Part shown: positions 1 through 8,220 of the stretch, one piece after another
How positions within the stretch are numbered: the first letter of the stretch is position 1
How the letters are laid out: each line of letters begins with the position of its first letter
Source: Sulfurimonas sediminis
Lineage (GTDB): Bacteria > Campylobacterota > Campylobacteria > Campylobacterales > Sulfurimonadaceae
Assembly (NCBI RefSeq): GCF_014905115.1
Contig: NZ_CP041235.1
Location: 1,674,001-1,738,000 of the forward strand
Length of the DNA: 64,000 bases
Direction: 5' to 3'
Position numbers and translations under genes: made by a program
Notes under the pieces: model-generated
Told to the model about the DNA's origin: nothing
Database searches by the model: none
Seen by the model: the letters and a program-made list of their open reading frames with translations, nothing else

Positions 1-181
1 TAATCTCATCTGCACCCCAAAAAAACTTTTCAAATTTGTTTGAACTTGTAGGTGCGACTATTGCCGCAACAGATGGTGTTTCTCTTTTGATTGTGTAATC
101 ATAGTCAAGCATTCTCTGGATAGCAGTTTTGTTGTTATTCCAAAAAATTGCTTGTGTATCTCTAGTAAATAATTTTCCCAT
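1..181 (-). CDS. aclA: ATP-citrate lyase large (alpha) subunit, 5' part only
   Basis: Only the first 60 codons lie in the window; the gene runs off the left edge. The ATG is at 179-181 with a good AAGGAGA ribosome site about 5 bases upstream. The start reads MGKLFTRDTQAIFWNNNKTA, followed by a segment containing SVAAIVAPTSSNKFEKFFWG, which matches the N-terminus I expect for AclA of autotrophic Campylobacterota. With AclB it cleaves citrate to acetyl-CoA and oxaloacetate using ATP and CoA, the key cytoplasmic step of the reductive TCA cycle. It starts 9 bases after the aclB stop, so the two are co-transcribed, small subunit first. Confidence rests on the adjacent aclB and the N-terminal match. 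Confidence 0.9.
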   Translation of the reverse strand, partial: MGKLFTRDTQAIFWNNNKTAIQRMLDYDYTIKRETPSVAAIVAPTSSNKFEKFFWGADEI

Positions 182-190
182 CTCTTCTCC

Positions 191-1531
191 TTACTTCTCT
201 TCTAATGCCATACGCACGATGTCTGTCACATGTGTTTCCGGACCATATACTTCAATGTTTAAACCTAATCTGTCAGCAGCTTCTTTAATGTCTTTTAAAC
301 CTTTTTCATAGTTTGGACCACCACGTCTGACATAAATTTTTATACCTACATCTTTCATTTTATCAGCGTAATTTTCAAAAGCCTGAATAATACCTGTAAA
401 TGTTTTTGCAACATCTGTAAAATTTGCAATCGCTCCACCAATGATTAAGATTTTATCACGACCTTCGGGATCTTTTTCTCTTGTCATTAAATCAAGAAGC
501 GTTTCAGCATAAAATTTTGTTTCACCTGTTGTTGGACCACCTGAGTATTCACCATAGTTCGCTAAATCTTCAATACCCGCAAAATCAGCAATAGTATCAG
601 CGTATACAACTGAAGCACCACCACCGGCAACCATAGTCCAGATTCTAGCTTCAGGCTTCAGTAGTGTAAGCTTGAGTGAAGCACCTGTTTTTGCATCTGC
701 TTCCTCGATTGCTTCAACTTCCGGAGATTTTGCTTCCATACCAAATGCAGTTGGATATTCAACATCACCCCACTCTTCTACCATCATAAATCCGGCAGTA
801 TCATCCAGTTTTGCAACCATGTCTAAAAGCTCAATTTTTGTTCCTTGCATAACAAATGGATTAATTTCAAGGTATGCAAAATTTAGTTCACGATACGCTT
901 TAAAGAAACCGATTGCAAATTTTGCAAAATTTTCTTTATCTTCTTCTTTTACATCTGCAGGAATATTTGCTTTTATTTTCTCAGCGATCTCTTCTTCTGT
1001 AGCAGTAATTGGGAATGCAACTTCGGTAACTTTTTCATCCCATCCCTCTTCAACTTCCATACCACCTTCAGCTGACATGTAGAGAACATCTTCATCGCCT
1101 ACCACAGTTGCTGAAATATAATACTCTTCAGACTGATCATGCGGAGTAAATGGCTCAACAATAAAGTGAGTCAACCTGTCTACTTTTGGCTCACCAGTTG
1201 GAGTGTCACCATCAAAAGAAAAATAGACTGCCACATCTTCTTTCGCCTTTTCGTCAATCCATGCGGCTGCTTTTTCTAAAGTAACATCACCCGGCTTTTG
1301 ATCTTTAAAAAGCACTAAATTATTTTTACCACGTTTACCAAACAGCATATCCGGTTTTACAACTAATGGTTTTTCTTTTAACCATGGTTTTTCTTTTGCA
1401 GCTTCAAGTAGTTCCGCACCTGATGTCACCAGAACCGTCTCGTATGCATAAGTGAAATCTGGAAAGTATTTATTCCAATGTTTTGCTAAAATTGACTTCG
1501 CGTCATATTCTCGTATCGCTTTTTGAGCCAT
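191..1531 (-). CDS. aclB: ATP-citrate lyase small (beta) subunit
   Basis: This 446-aa cytoplasmic protein has an ATP-grasp-like N-terminal half (about residues 1-240, with KPLVVKPDMLFGKRGKNNL and the LNFAYLEINPFVM metal/ATP segment) and a succinyl-CoA-ligase-like C-terminal half (about 250-446, with MVAGGGASVVYADTIADF and LIIGGAIANFTDVAKTF). This is the arrangement and length of AclB in two-subunit ATP-citrate lyases. It directly precedes aclA. The ATG at 1531 has a GGGAG ribosome site. Together the subunits make the citrate-cleaving enzyme of the reductive TCA cycle, implying autotrophic CO2 fixation. The 87-bp upstream gap should hold the operon promoter; a TAGAAT-like -10 is visible but no convincing -35. 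Confidence 0.95.
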   Translation of the reverse strand: MAQKAIREYDAKSILAKHWNKYFPDFTYAYETVLVTSGAELLEAAKEKPWLKEKPLVVKPDMLFGKRGKNNLVLFKDQKPGDVTLEKAAAWIDEKAKEDVAVYFSFDGDTPTGEPKVDRLTHFIVEPFTPHDQSEEYYISATVVGDEDVLYMSAEGGMEVEEGWDEKVTEVAFPITATEEEIAEKIKANIPADVKEEDKENFAKFAIGFFKAYRELNFAYLEINPFVMQGTKIELLDMVAKLDDTAGFMMVEEWGDVEYPTAFGMEAKSPEVEAIEEADAKTGASLKLTLLKPEARIWTMVAGGGASVVYADTIADFAGIEDLANYGEYSGGPTTGETKFYAETLLDLMTREKDPEGRDKILIIGGAIANFTDVAKTFTGIIQAFENYADKMKDVGIKIYVRRGGPNYEKGLKDIKEAADRLGLNIEVYGPETHVTDIVRMALEEK

Positions 1532-1618
1532 AGAAACTCCCTATTTTGATATTTGTGGATTATTCTATCATAAAGTATCCAACAAATATCTTTGGTTTAT
1601 ATTAAGCATTAAATAGAT

Positions 1619-2812
1619 TTATTTATTGTTTATTTTAGTAACATTAGCCTTATACAGTATTTTATTTTTGTAACGTATCGTAACATCACTTCTTATACTT
1701 GAATGAGGTTGCAGTTCTTGTAAAACATTTTCATCACATTTATCAATAAAATAAAATTTTAATCTTTTTTGCATATCCTGGCTGGTTTTCACACACGATA
1801 TATTCATTGCTTTTAACTTGGTTGCAAGTTTTTTGGCAATATGCATTTTATATGCAAAATGTTTTTTTGGATTGTCTAAAAGTAAATACAGTTCTTTGTT
1901 AAACATTACAATTAAGGTATTAAAAATTAAAAATACAAAGGCCAACACAAATATTGCTCTGTATCTTTTTCTGAAGTTTGTCAGTCTTACCCTGTATGAA
2001 TGTGCAAAAGTTTTTGCCGCCAAGGGCAGCGCTAAAATCAGATAAGGTGCAAACAGTTCAAGTTCAACACGTTGTCTAAATGACAGGAGTAAAGAAAACA
2101 ATAAGGCAGTTGATGCTATATACCATATTTTGTCATTCTCGTCATTAAGGTAACCACGATACAGCGTATAAAAAATATATATAAAGATAACAGGGGTAAA
2201 AATAGCACTGTAAACTCCGATTGTATCTAAAAAATGACCACTTGGCACACCCGATATATTCAAACCGTAGATATAAACAGATAAGCCTGCAAGAAAAAGA
2301 TTGTATAAAAACAATATTTTATTTTTTTGAAATAAATAAAATATTGCAAGTCCTACAAACAAATAAACAAAACCCGCATCTAAAAGTGCATACAGGAATA
2401 ACAACATATTTACATAGTAATCATTTAATTTTTGACTTACATATACATACAAAAATAATCCGAAAATAATCAAGCCGGCATGACTGACGACAAGAGCAGC
2501 ACTGACAACCCCAGGCAAAAGTACAAATACTGCTACTAACCATAACCTGTTTCTCTCTAATGCCAAGTATTTTGCAGAAATGACATATAAAAGCCATGCG
2601 CTTAAAAGATGTAAAAGTATCATCACAAACCGTAATGCAAAATCATTTTGTCCAAATATTTTTAATGAAAGTTTCACCAGTTGCTGTAAGAAAGAAGCAT
2701 CTCCGTACAAAAGTGATGCTTCAGAGGGAGAAATGGAAATTTGTGTAGTTTGAAAAATAAGAATAGATGCATCCAATCCAAGTATCAGGAATAAGATGAT
2801 TCGATATTTCAT
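1619..2812 (-). CDS. Polytopic membrane protein, GT-C/ArnT-like glycosyltransferase
   Basis: A 397-aa protein with about nine hydrophobic membrane segments between residues 1 and 310 and a soluble, lysine-rich C-terminal tail of about 85 residues. The first periplasmic loop (SPSEASLLYGDASFLQQLVK, then FGQNDFALRFVMILLHLLSA) resembles the first loop of GT39/ArnT-type glycosyltransferases, where an acidic residue is catalytic and the N-D-F-ALR-pattern is common. The function is therefore guessed as a lipid-linked sugar transferase; no substrate can be named. The start ATG overlaps the stop of the upstream trpG/pabA-like gene by four bases, so the two are translationally coupled, though no functional link is obvious. 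Confidence 0.55.
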   Translation of the reverse strand: MKYRIILFLILGLDASILIFQTTQISISPSEASLLYGDASFLQQLVKLSLKIFGQNDFALRFVMILLHLLSAWLLYVISAKYLALERNRLWLVAVFVLLPGVVSAALVVSHAGLIIFGLFLYVYVSQKLNDYYVNMLLFLYALLDAGFVYLFVGLAIFYLFQKNKILFLYNLFLAGLSVYIYGLNISGVPSGHFLDTIGVYSAIFTPVIFIYIFYTLYRGYLNDENDKIWYIASTALLFSLLLSFRQRVELELFAPYLILALPLAAKTFAHSYRVRLTNFRKRYRAIFVLAFVFLIFNTLIVMFNKELYLLLDNPKKHFAYKMHIAKKLATKLKAMNISCVKTSQDMQKRLKFYFIDKCDENVLQELQPHSSIRSDVTIRYKNKILYKANVTKINNK

Positions 2813-3375
2813 AATTTTAGAAAATTTCCAATAATTTCATGTCCGTATTCACTCATTATTGATTCAGGATGAAACTGCACACCGTAAATATCTTTATCTT
2901 TTATTTTTAATGCCATTATTTCATCATCATCCATACTGAAGGCTGTCGGTTCGATACTCTCTGGTATGCTCTTTTTATCAACTATCAGAGAATGATAACG
3001 TGTTGCCGTAAATTCATCCGGCAGAGTCTCAAAGAGTTTACATGGAGAGTGTTTAATCTTTGATGTTTTACCGTGCATCATATTTTTGGCACGTACGATA
3101 TCTGCACCAAAAGCCTGTGCAATACTCTGGTGCCCTAAACATATACCAAGAATCGGCAATTTGTCCTGAAAATAATTTATCACTTCCAGGGTTACACCTG
3201 CCTCATCAGGAGAAGCCGGTCCGGGAGAAATTATAATTTTTTCCGGATGAAGATTTTCTATCTCCTGCACACTCATCTCATCATTACGTATAATTTTCAA
3301 ATCCGCTCCAAGTTCCCTGCAATACTGAACAATATTGTATGTAAAACTGTCATAATTGTCTATCATTAAAATCAA
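2809..3375 (-). CDS. Anthranilate / aminodeoxychorismate synthase glutaminase subunit
   Basis: A 188-aa class I glutamine amidotransferase that supplies ammonia to chorismate-using synthases for tryptophan (TrpG) or p-aminobenzoate (PabA) synthesis. Family landmarks are all present: the N-terminal LMIDNYDSFTYNIVQY, the oxyanion loop IISPGPASPDEAG, the nucleophile cysteine in LGICLGHQSIAQAFGA, and the His/Glu pair in GVQFHPESIMSEYG. The start is taken as TTG at 3375, because an AGGA ribosome site lies about 6 bases before it and the family normally begins MIL-IDNYDSF; the in-frame ATG at 3366 is too far from that site. No trpE or pabB is adjacent, so TrpG and PabA cannot be separated; Campylobacterota often use one protein for both. 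Confidence 0.9.
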   Translation of the reverse strand: MILMIDNYDSFTYNIVQYCRELGADLKIIRNDEMSVQEIENLHPEKIIISPGPASPDEAGVTLEVINYFQDKLPILGICLGHQSIAQAFGADIVRAKNMMHGKTSKIKHSPCKLFETLPDEFTATRYHSLIVDKKSIPESIEPTAFSMDDDEIMALKIKDKDIYGVQFHPESIMSEYGHEIIGNFLKL

Positions 3376-3435
3376 AATTTTTCCTGCTGAGTAATCTATA
3401 TATTTTTTGTAGTATAGCTATATTGCTCTTGTATT

Positions 3436-4479
3436 TTACTTATTAGCTTCTTTATTCAATTCAATATTCTCACCTGTTCCAAGCAGGACTCCTATCCATT
3501 GTGTATTTTGATTGGCATCAAAAATAATCTTTGCCATTATAGTTAAAGGAATGGACAAAAGCATGCCTACTATGCCCAAAAGCCATCCCCAAAACATGAG
3601 TGAAAGAAAAATTATCAGGGTGGACAGTCCTAAACCTTTTCCCATAATTTTAGGTTCAACAATTGATCCTATGACTATATTTATCACACTATACAACACC
3701 ATTACTGCCAAAGCGCTCATGCCTCCTAGTTGTACTAAAGTAATTAAAACTGCAGGAATAGCTGCAATTATTGAGCCTATATTTGGGATAAAGTTGAGCA
3801 TAAAAGCCAATACTCCCCATAAAAAGGCATAATCTGTACCTAAAAAATAGAGACTCATCCATATGATGGCACCGGTAAACAATGAGATGAGTGCTTTGAG
3901 TACCATATAGTTTTTTATTTTAGAAAAAATTCTTTCTATATGAGCCATTGTCTCTTGATGTCCGTCAGCCAGTTCCACTTTTTTTACAAAATACTGTGAT
4001 TCAAGCAGCATAAATATTACTGTTAAAATAATGATAAAACCATTTGTAAACATAGCACCCATACTTTGAATAATACTTGTTGCGAATTTCATCGCCTGTT
4101 TCATATTTATCAGGTTTGCGATATCTTCAGTTGAAATTTCTATGCCGAAAGAAGCGGTATAGTGTGAAATAAGCTGATAATATTGCGCAAGTTTTTGTGC
4201 ATATGTATCAATATTGGCACTAAAATCATGCACTGAGTTGCCTACAAGTTTTGCAATCAGTGCCAAAAACAGAATAAAAACTGTTATTACCAAAGTAACT
4301 GACACAATATCCGGTATCGACTTTGACTTAAAATAATTATACAAAGGAGAGAGGATAATGGCAATAAACAAAGAGAGTAAAAACGGAATGATAATGACTG
4401 ATGCACTTTTTATGCCTGCCAGAACAATCACAACACTTGCCATAACTATAAAATAATAGCCTATTTTATGCTCTTTCAT
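3436..4479 (-). CDS. AI-2E family transporter (PerM/TqsA-like)
   Basis: A 347-aa inner-membrane protein with hydrophobic segments near residues 8-45, 55-85, 145-165, 200-255 and 260-325, the eight-helix layout of the AI-2E family. The conserved C-terminal region is clear: FLWGVLAFMLNFIPNIGSII, VEPKIMGKGLGLSTLIIFLS and LMFWGWLLGIVGMLLSIPL. Family members have been linked to autoinducer-2 export or to Na+/Li+-H+ antiport; the substrate here is unknown. It follows the orphan DppC-like permease by 10 bases and may be the last gene of the long flagellar-region transcript. Confidence 0.85.
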   Translation of the reverse strand: MKEHKIGYYFIVMASVVIVLAGIKSASVIIIPFLLSLFIAIILSPLYNYFKSKSIPDIVSVTLVITVFILFLALIAKLVGNSVHDFSANIDTYAQKLAQYYQLISHYTASFGIEISTEDIANLINMKQAMKFATSIIQSMGAMFTNGFIIILTVIFMLLESQYFVKKVELADGHQETMAHIERIFSKIKNYMVLKALISLFTGAIIWMSLYFLGTDYAFLWGVLAFMLNFIPNIGSIIAAIPAVLITLVQLGGMSALAVMVLYSVINIVIGSIVEPKIMGKGLGLSTLIIFLSLMFWGWLLGIVGMLLSIPLTIMAKIIFDANQNTQWIGVLLGTGENIELNKEANK

Positions 4480-4489
4480 AAGTTCGCCT

Positions 4490-5287
4490 TTAAGTTTTTA
4501 TCTCTTTCTGGTTTGTAATCTGCTGTAAATAGTTTGAAATATTAATAAGTGAAAAAGTGACTAAAAAAATCATTAAACCTGGGAAAAAACTCACCCACCA
4601 GGCAATGTCAATAACATCTTTTCCTCCACTTAGAATTGTCCCCCAGCTCATCTGCGGGGCGACAATTCCCAATCCCAAAAAGCTCAACCCTGATTCCGCC
4701 AAAATAGCACCGCCCACACCGAAAGTAAAACTTACAAAATAGATCGGAGCCAAAAGAGGGGCATAATATTTTAAAAGTATTTTTAATGTATTTACCCTTG
4801 CGATGTTGAGTATTTTAATATAAGGCTGGGAAGTAATCTTAAAACTCTCAGAGCGTATCAGCCTGGCAGTTGTCATCCACCCTGTTATTGATATGATAAC
4901 AATCAGAACCAAAGCAGAAGCATTGACATAACTGACCAGTGCAAGCAGTAAAAAAAATGTTGGAAATGTCAAAAACAAGTCAACAATGATAACAAATGTT
5001 TTATCTACGCTTCCTTTGAAATATCCGGCCATCGAACCCAGAATCAGTCCAATAAAAGAAGCGACAAAAGCACTCCCTACCCCAATAACAAGAGAAACCT
5101 CTCCTCCGGCAATAAGCCGAGCCAATATATCTCTTCCCAGCCTGTCCGTGCCTAAAGGGTGCATCAAAGAAGGCGCCAACAAAATTGCTTTTGCATCTAA
5201 AACATAGGGGTTGATATGGTATAGTTGTGATCCGAAAAACGAAAACAGAAAAATAAAGATAAGGATAAATATACTGAATTTAGGCAT
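4490..5287 (-). CDS. ABC transporter permease, DppC/OppC type, orphan
   Basis: A 265-aa inner-membrane permease of the dipeptide/oligopeptide/nickel group. It has an N-terminal membrane helix, the signature HPLGTDRLGRDILARLIAGG, and a binding-protein-dependent transport domain (about 70-255) with the C-terminal landmark AESGLSFLGLGI-P-MSWGTIL. This half of the permease normally pairs with a DppB partner, ATPases and a solute-binding protein, none of which is encoded nearby. It lies 4 bases downstream of flgK, so it is probably expressed from the flagellar transcript. Either its partners lie elsewhere or it is a relic; the frame is intact and conserved, favouring function. Confidence 0.85.
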   Translation of the reverse strand: MPKFSIFILIFIFLFSFFGSQLYHINPYVLDAKAILLAPSLMHPLGTDRLGRDILARLIAGGEVSLVIGVGSAFVASFIGLILGSMAGYFKGSVDKTFVIIVDLFLTFPTFFLLLALVSYVNASALVLIVIISITGWMTTARLIRSESFKITSQPYIKILNIARVNTLKILLKYYAPLLAPIYFVSFTFGVGGAILAESGLSFLGLGIVAPQMSWGTILSGGKDVIDIAWWVSFFPGLMIFLVTFSLINISNYLQQITNQKEIKT

Positions 5288-5291
5288 AAAG

Positions 5292-7172
5292 CTATTGTTT
5301 AATGCCTAAAAGTGTCTGCATCATCTGATCAACAGTAGTAATCACTTTTGCCGCAGCACCATAGGAAGTCTGATACTTGATGAGATTTGTCATCTCTTCA
5401 TCAATACTTACTTTTGTAATAGAATTATACTCCATCTCTGTCGCATTAAATTGCGTAGAAACAGTTTCATTCCTTGTTATGGCTGAATTTGTCGAGATGC
5501 CTACATAGGTACTGGTAATATCAAACATCCCGTATGTTGTCGTATCATACTGTTCATTTCCTACCTGAAATTTATAGGATTCAAACTGTTGCTGAACCAT
5601 ATCAAGCGCGACTCTGTTATCACCTGCATTGGATGAATAGCCAGCATGTAATTGTGTCGGATTGTTCCTGTATTGTGTATTTAGACGAATATCTCTTGCA
5701 TTACTCCCCTCAAAAAAGGAACCAAGCCCTATCGCACCTGCAAAATTTGTTCCTGATGCAAATGTATTATCAGGCAAGTTGTCAACAACGGCAAATGTAT
5801 ACCCTTGCGAATTGGCAGCTGCATTCATACTGAGTTCAAGTTTTATATCACCATTCGCATTGGGTGCATAATTAAACACCATATAATCATCAACATCATT
5901 ATTGGCATTTGCATCACTGTTGTCATCTTTATTTGCGATAATTTGTCCCTCAATTGAGTTGGAACCACTGATACCCGACATAGAAGTTGCAGCATCAATG
6001 TTTATCGTCCTTTTTGCCACTTCATTGCCATCTATATCATACACTAACACATCAAAAGAACCGGGATTAATATTTAAAGGGGAAGTCACCAAAGGAGTTG
6101 CCGGATTAATATTGATATAATTTGATTCCATTCGGGATCTGGCACTTTTTGCATACAGGTTATTTGTTGATTCAATAAGGCCCTTGGCAAAAGCATCAAG
6201 ATCTGAAACAACATTTTGCAATACACCATCTGTTGGCATGCCACTTGTTGTATCTATAGCCCGACCTCTGAGATTAAAAATTGCTCCTATCTTTCCATTG
6301 TTTATCTCTTCTTCCATAGGAATAAGTGTACCGTCCTGTCTTTCATATGAAAGTTCATAAAATCCATACGGATTATTCCCTTTTTCAATAGTGAGCGGAT
6401 GATATGTACTGCCGTCAACAAGATTAAAACCATTAACACTAAGCGTATAACTTCCGGTTCTTGTATTTGAATTGGAATCTATCTGAATATTTGATTCTAA
6501 CTGTCCTTGATTTACCTCAGCACCTATCAGCCTGGATAAACTTCTTTCTATAACATTTCTTTTATCCCGTAAATCATTTGCAGTGTATCCTCCGCCTGCT
6601 TCAGCGACATCAATGGACTTATTGAGATCTGCCAACTGCTGAGCCAGGCTGTTTACCTCAGTAATGTTAACATCAAGCTGGTCATTTACCTGCATTTGTA
6701 AATTTAAAACCTGGTTTTGTGTTTGGGTTATATGCTGTGTCAGTGTTTCGGTCTGTTTTGCCAAAGCAACTTTGATGGAATCATTATTTGGATTATCAGC
6801 AAAAGTCTGCCACATATTATAGTATTCGGCCAGATCCGCTTTAATACCGACACCATCTATTTCAGGAAAATATGTTGAAAGTTCTTCAAGTGTTTGTCTT
6901 TCAAAATCACTGTATTCTTTATCTGCAGAAACACTGCTGTATCTGTCAAACACAAAATTGTCAAATACTCTTTTGATATCCTGTATTTCAACGCCATTTC
7001 CAACATTTCCTGCACTCGTAATCAAAGGATTTGCAGCTGAAGTGATTACTCTTTGACGAGTATATCCTTCATTTTCCGCATTTGCTATATTGTTTCCTGT
7101 TGTATTTATCCCGACCTGTGCTGCGCTTAGTCCGCTGTATCCGATACTGAGTGTATTAAAAATTGAAGCCAT
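5292..7172 (-). CDS. flgK: Flagellar hook-associated protein 1
   Basis: A 626-aa secreted structural protein forming the first junction ring between hook and filament. The N-terminal D0 helix (SIFNTLSIGYSGLSAAQVGI, then the flagellar rod/hook motif NNIANAENEGYTRQRV) and the C-terminal D0 helix (VSIDEEMTNLIKYQTSYGAA, ending in VDQMMQTLLGIKQ) are both complete, which identifies FlgK. The middle, about residues 200-560, is variable and Asn/Asp-rich, as expected for surface-exposed domains. It begins 1 base after the FlgN-like chaperone gene, its expected secretion partner, in a flgI-J-M-N-K array. Confidence 0.95.
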   Translation of the reverse strand: MASIFNTLSIGYSGLSAAQVGINTTGNNIANAENEGYTRQRVITSAANPLITSAGNVGNGVEIQDIKRVFDNFVFDRYSSVSADKEYSDFERQTLEELSTYFPEIDGVGIKADLAEYYNMWQTFADNPNNDSIKVALAKQTETLTQHITQTQNQVLNLQMQVNDQLDVNITEVNSLAQQLADLNKSIDVAEAGGGYTANDLRDKRNVIERSLSRLIGAEVNQGQLESNIQIDSNSNTRTGSYTLSVNGFNLVDGSTYHPLTIEKGNNPYGFYELSYERQDGTLIPMEEEINNGKIGAIFNLRGRAIDTTSGMPTDGVLQNVVSDLDAFAKGLIESTNNLYAKSARSRMESNYININPATPLVTSPLNINPGSFDVLVYDIDGNEVAKRTINIDAATSMSGISGSNSIEGQIIANKDDNSDANANNDVDDYMVFNYAPNANGDIKLELSMNAAANSQGYTFAVVDNLPDNTFASGTNFAGAIGLGSFFEGSNARDIRLNTQYRNNPTQLHAGYSSNAGDNRVALDMVQQQFESYKFQVGNEQYDTTTYGMFDITSTYVGISTNSAITRNETVSTQFNATEMEYNSITKVSIDEEMTNLIKYQTSYGAAAKVITTVDQMMQTLLGIKQ

Positions 7173-7173
7173 T

Positions 7174-7602
7174 TTAAACCCTTACTTCCAATATTGTAGA
7201 GTCTTTGGATGCAACCTTGGTGTACCCCTGCATTTCAGTCGGCACCAATCTTTCCAGGAATGTATTGTATAAATTACTCACGACAACTACTAACTTTGCA
7301 TACTGTTTATTCACTGTTCTGAGTTCTGATAAGCTTTTTTTCAGTTCATCCAGTAGTTGATGCTGTGTTTCATCTAATAATTGGGGCAGTTCGACATCCG
7401 GATGGGATGTAATTAACGCAGAAATTTCATAATCTATCATTGCTTTTTTTGATTCAAAGCTTTTTAGTTTTTCTTCTTTTATGGAGAGTCTTTCAAATTG
7501 ATGGTCATGTTGCGCTTTTTGGATATCTTTGATATCTGATTTTGTTATTGAAATTAAATCTTCTAAATCCTGTAAAGCACTCTGCAAATGATGACTCAAC
7601 AT
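7174..7602 (-). CDS. flgN: FlgN-like flagellar export chaperone
   Basis: A 142-aa, highly charged, almost entirely helical cytoplasmic protein. Sequence similarity within FlgN is weak, so the call rests on size, the helical/coiled N-terminal region (residues 1-65, with SIKEEKLKSFESKKAMIDYE), a central Leu/Gln-rich stretch (PQLLDETQHQLLDELKKSL), and position between flgM and flgK, the classic place for the chaperone of FlgK/FlgL. It would hold hook-associated proteins unfolded and deliver them to the export gate. The flgK start follows its stop directly. Confidence 0.75.
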   Translation of the reverse strand: MLSHHLQSALQDLEDLISITKSDIKDIQKAQHDHQFERLSIKEEKLKSFESKKAMIDYEISALITSHPDVELPQLLDETQHQLLDELKKSLSELRTVNKQYAKLVVVVSNLYNTFLERLVPTEMQGYTKVASKDSTILEVRV

Positions 7603-7625
7603 GCCATTCTCCTGTTAATTTATTT

Positions 7626-7832
7626 CTAAAGTAACTCATCTGCCATTTTTTTAGATAATGCAGACAAATCTACTTTGTATTGTCCTGAGTCTATAGACTC
7701 TTTGATTTGTTCGACTTTACTGCTTTTGTTTTCCATAGCAGTGACTGAAGTACTCTCTTTTTTTTGTGTGTTTGAAAGTGTACTGTTCATATAGGCACTC
7801 CCCAACACTGAATTATTTACTTTTGAAATCAT
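7626..7832 (-). CDS. flgM: Anti-sigma-28 factor FlgM
   Basis: A 68-aa protein typical of the short FlgM of this phylum. The C-terminal half (SSKVEQIKESIDSGQYKVDL, then SALSKKMADELL) carries the FlgM pattern: a helix, the I-SGxYxVD turn and a final amphipathic helix that binds FliA. The N-terminal half is Ser/Thr/Asn-rich and probably disordered. FlgM holds sigma-28 inactive until the hook is complete and is then exported. It sits between flgJ and flgN and is preceded by a sigma-28-like promoter, consistent with autoregulation. Confidence 0.88.
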   Translation of the reverse strand: MISKVNNSVLGSAYMNSTLSNTQKKESTSVTAMENKSSKVEQIKESIDSGQYKVDLSALSKKMADELL

Positions 7833-7874
7833 AATTCATCCTTTATATAATAAGTTTGTTTTATTGCTATTGTT

Positions 7875-7904
7875 ATATCGGCAATAACCAGAACTTATTA
7901 AGTT
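7875..7904 (-). promoter_or_regulatory. Sigma-28 (FliA)-type promoter of flgM
   Basis: On the minus strand the gap between flgJ and flgM contains GCCGATAT (7882-7875), a near-perfect FliA -10 element. It is preceded by an AT-rich TTAATAAG (7901-7894) with 11 bases between, the spacing of the sigma-28 consensus. It lies about 43 bases upstream of the flgM start. The -35 match is only partial. An odd-length palindrome, AACTTATTAAGTT, covers the -35 region. Confidence 0.65.
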
Positions 7905-7908
7905 GATT

Positions 7909-8220
7909 TTATGAATTCTTTTGAGATAAATAATCATAAAGCATTTGCGAAAACCCGAAACTTCCGGCACTTGCTTTAGAAAGCTCATCTCTGTACATTG
8001 ATTTATATATTTTATCTCCCGGATCATTTTGTGATGAAAAAAGATTCTTCTCATCTTTCATCGCATTATCCATCAGCATTTTCACTATAACAGCTTCAAA
8101 AGCATCTGTCTGCTCTCTCAGAGCTTTATCCTGCGCCTTTTCATCAATCTTTGGTATTGCTTTATTTGCTGTAGCCATTTGTGCCTGGGCATTGACAGCA
8201 TTCATTGCGTAACTCATCAT
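7909..8220 (-). CDS. flgJ: FlgJ-like rod-binding protein (no muramidase domain)
   Basis: A 103-aa protein corresponding to the rod-binding domain of FlgJ: ALREQTDAFEAVIVKMLMDN, then GDKIYKSMYRDELSKA and SFGFSQMLYDYL. The C-terminal peptidoglycan hydrolase domain found in enterobacterial FlgJ is absent, as is usual in Campylobacterota, where a separate enzyme opens the cell wall. It acts in the periplasm as a scaffold for rod assembly. The ATG overlaps the flgI stop, so the two are translationally coupled. Two adjacent ATG codons (8220 and 8217) are possible starts. Confidence 0.85.
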   Translation of the reverse strand: MMSYAMNAVNAQAQMATANKAIPKIDEKAQDKALREQTDAFEAVIVKMLMDNAMKDEKNLFSSQNDPGDKIYKSMYRDELSKASAGSFGFSQMLYDYLSQKNS

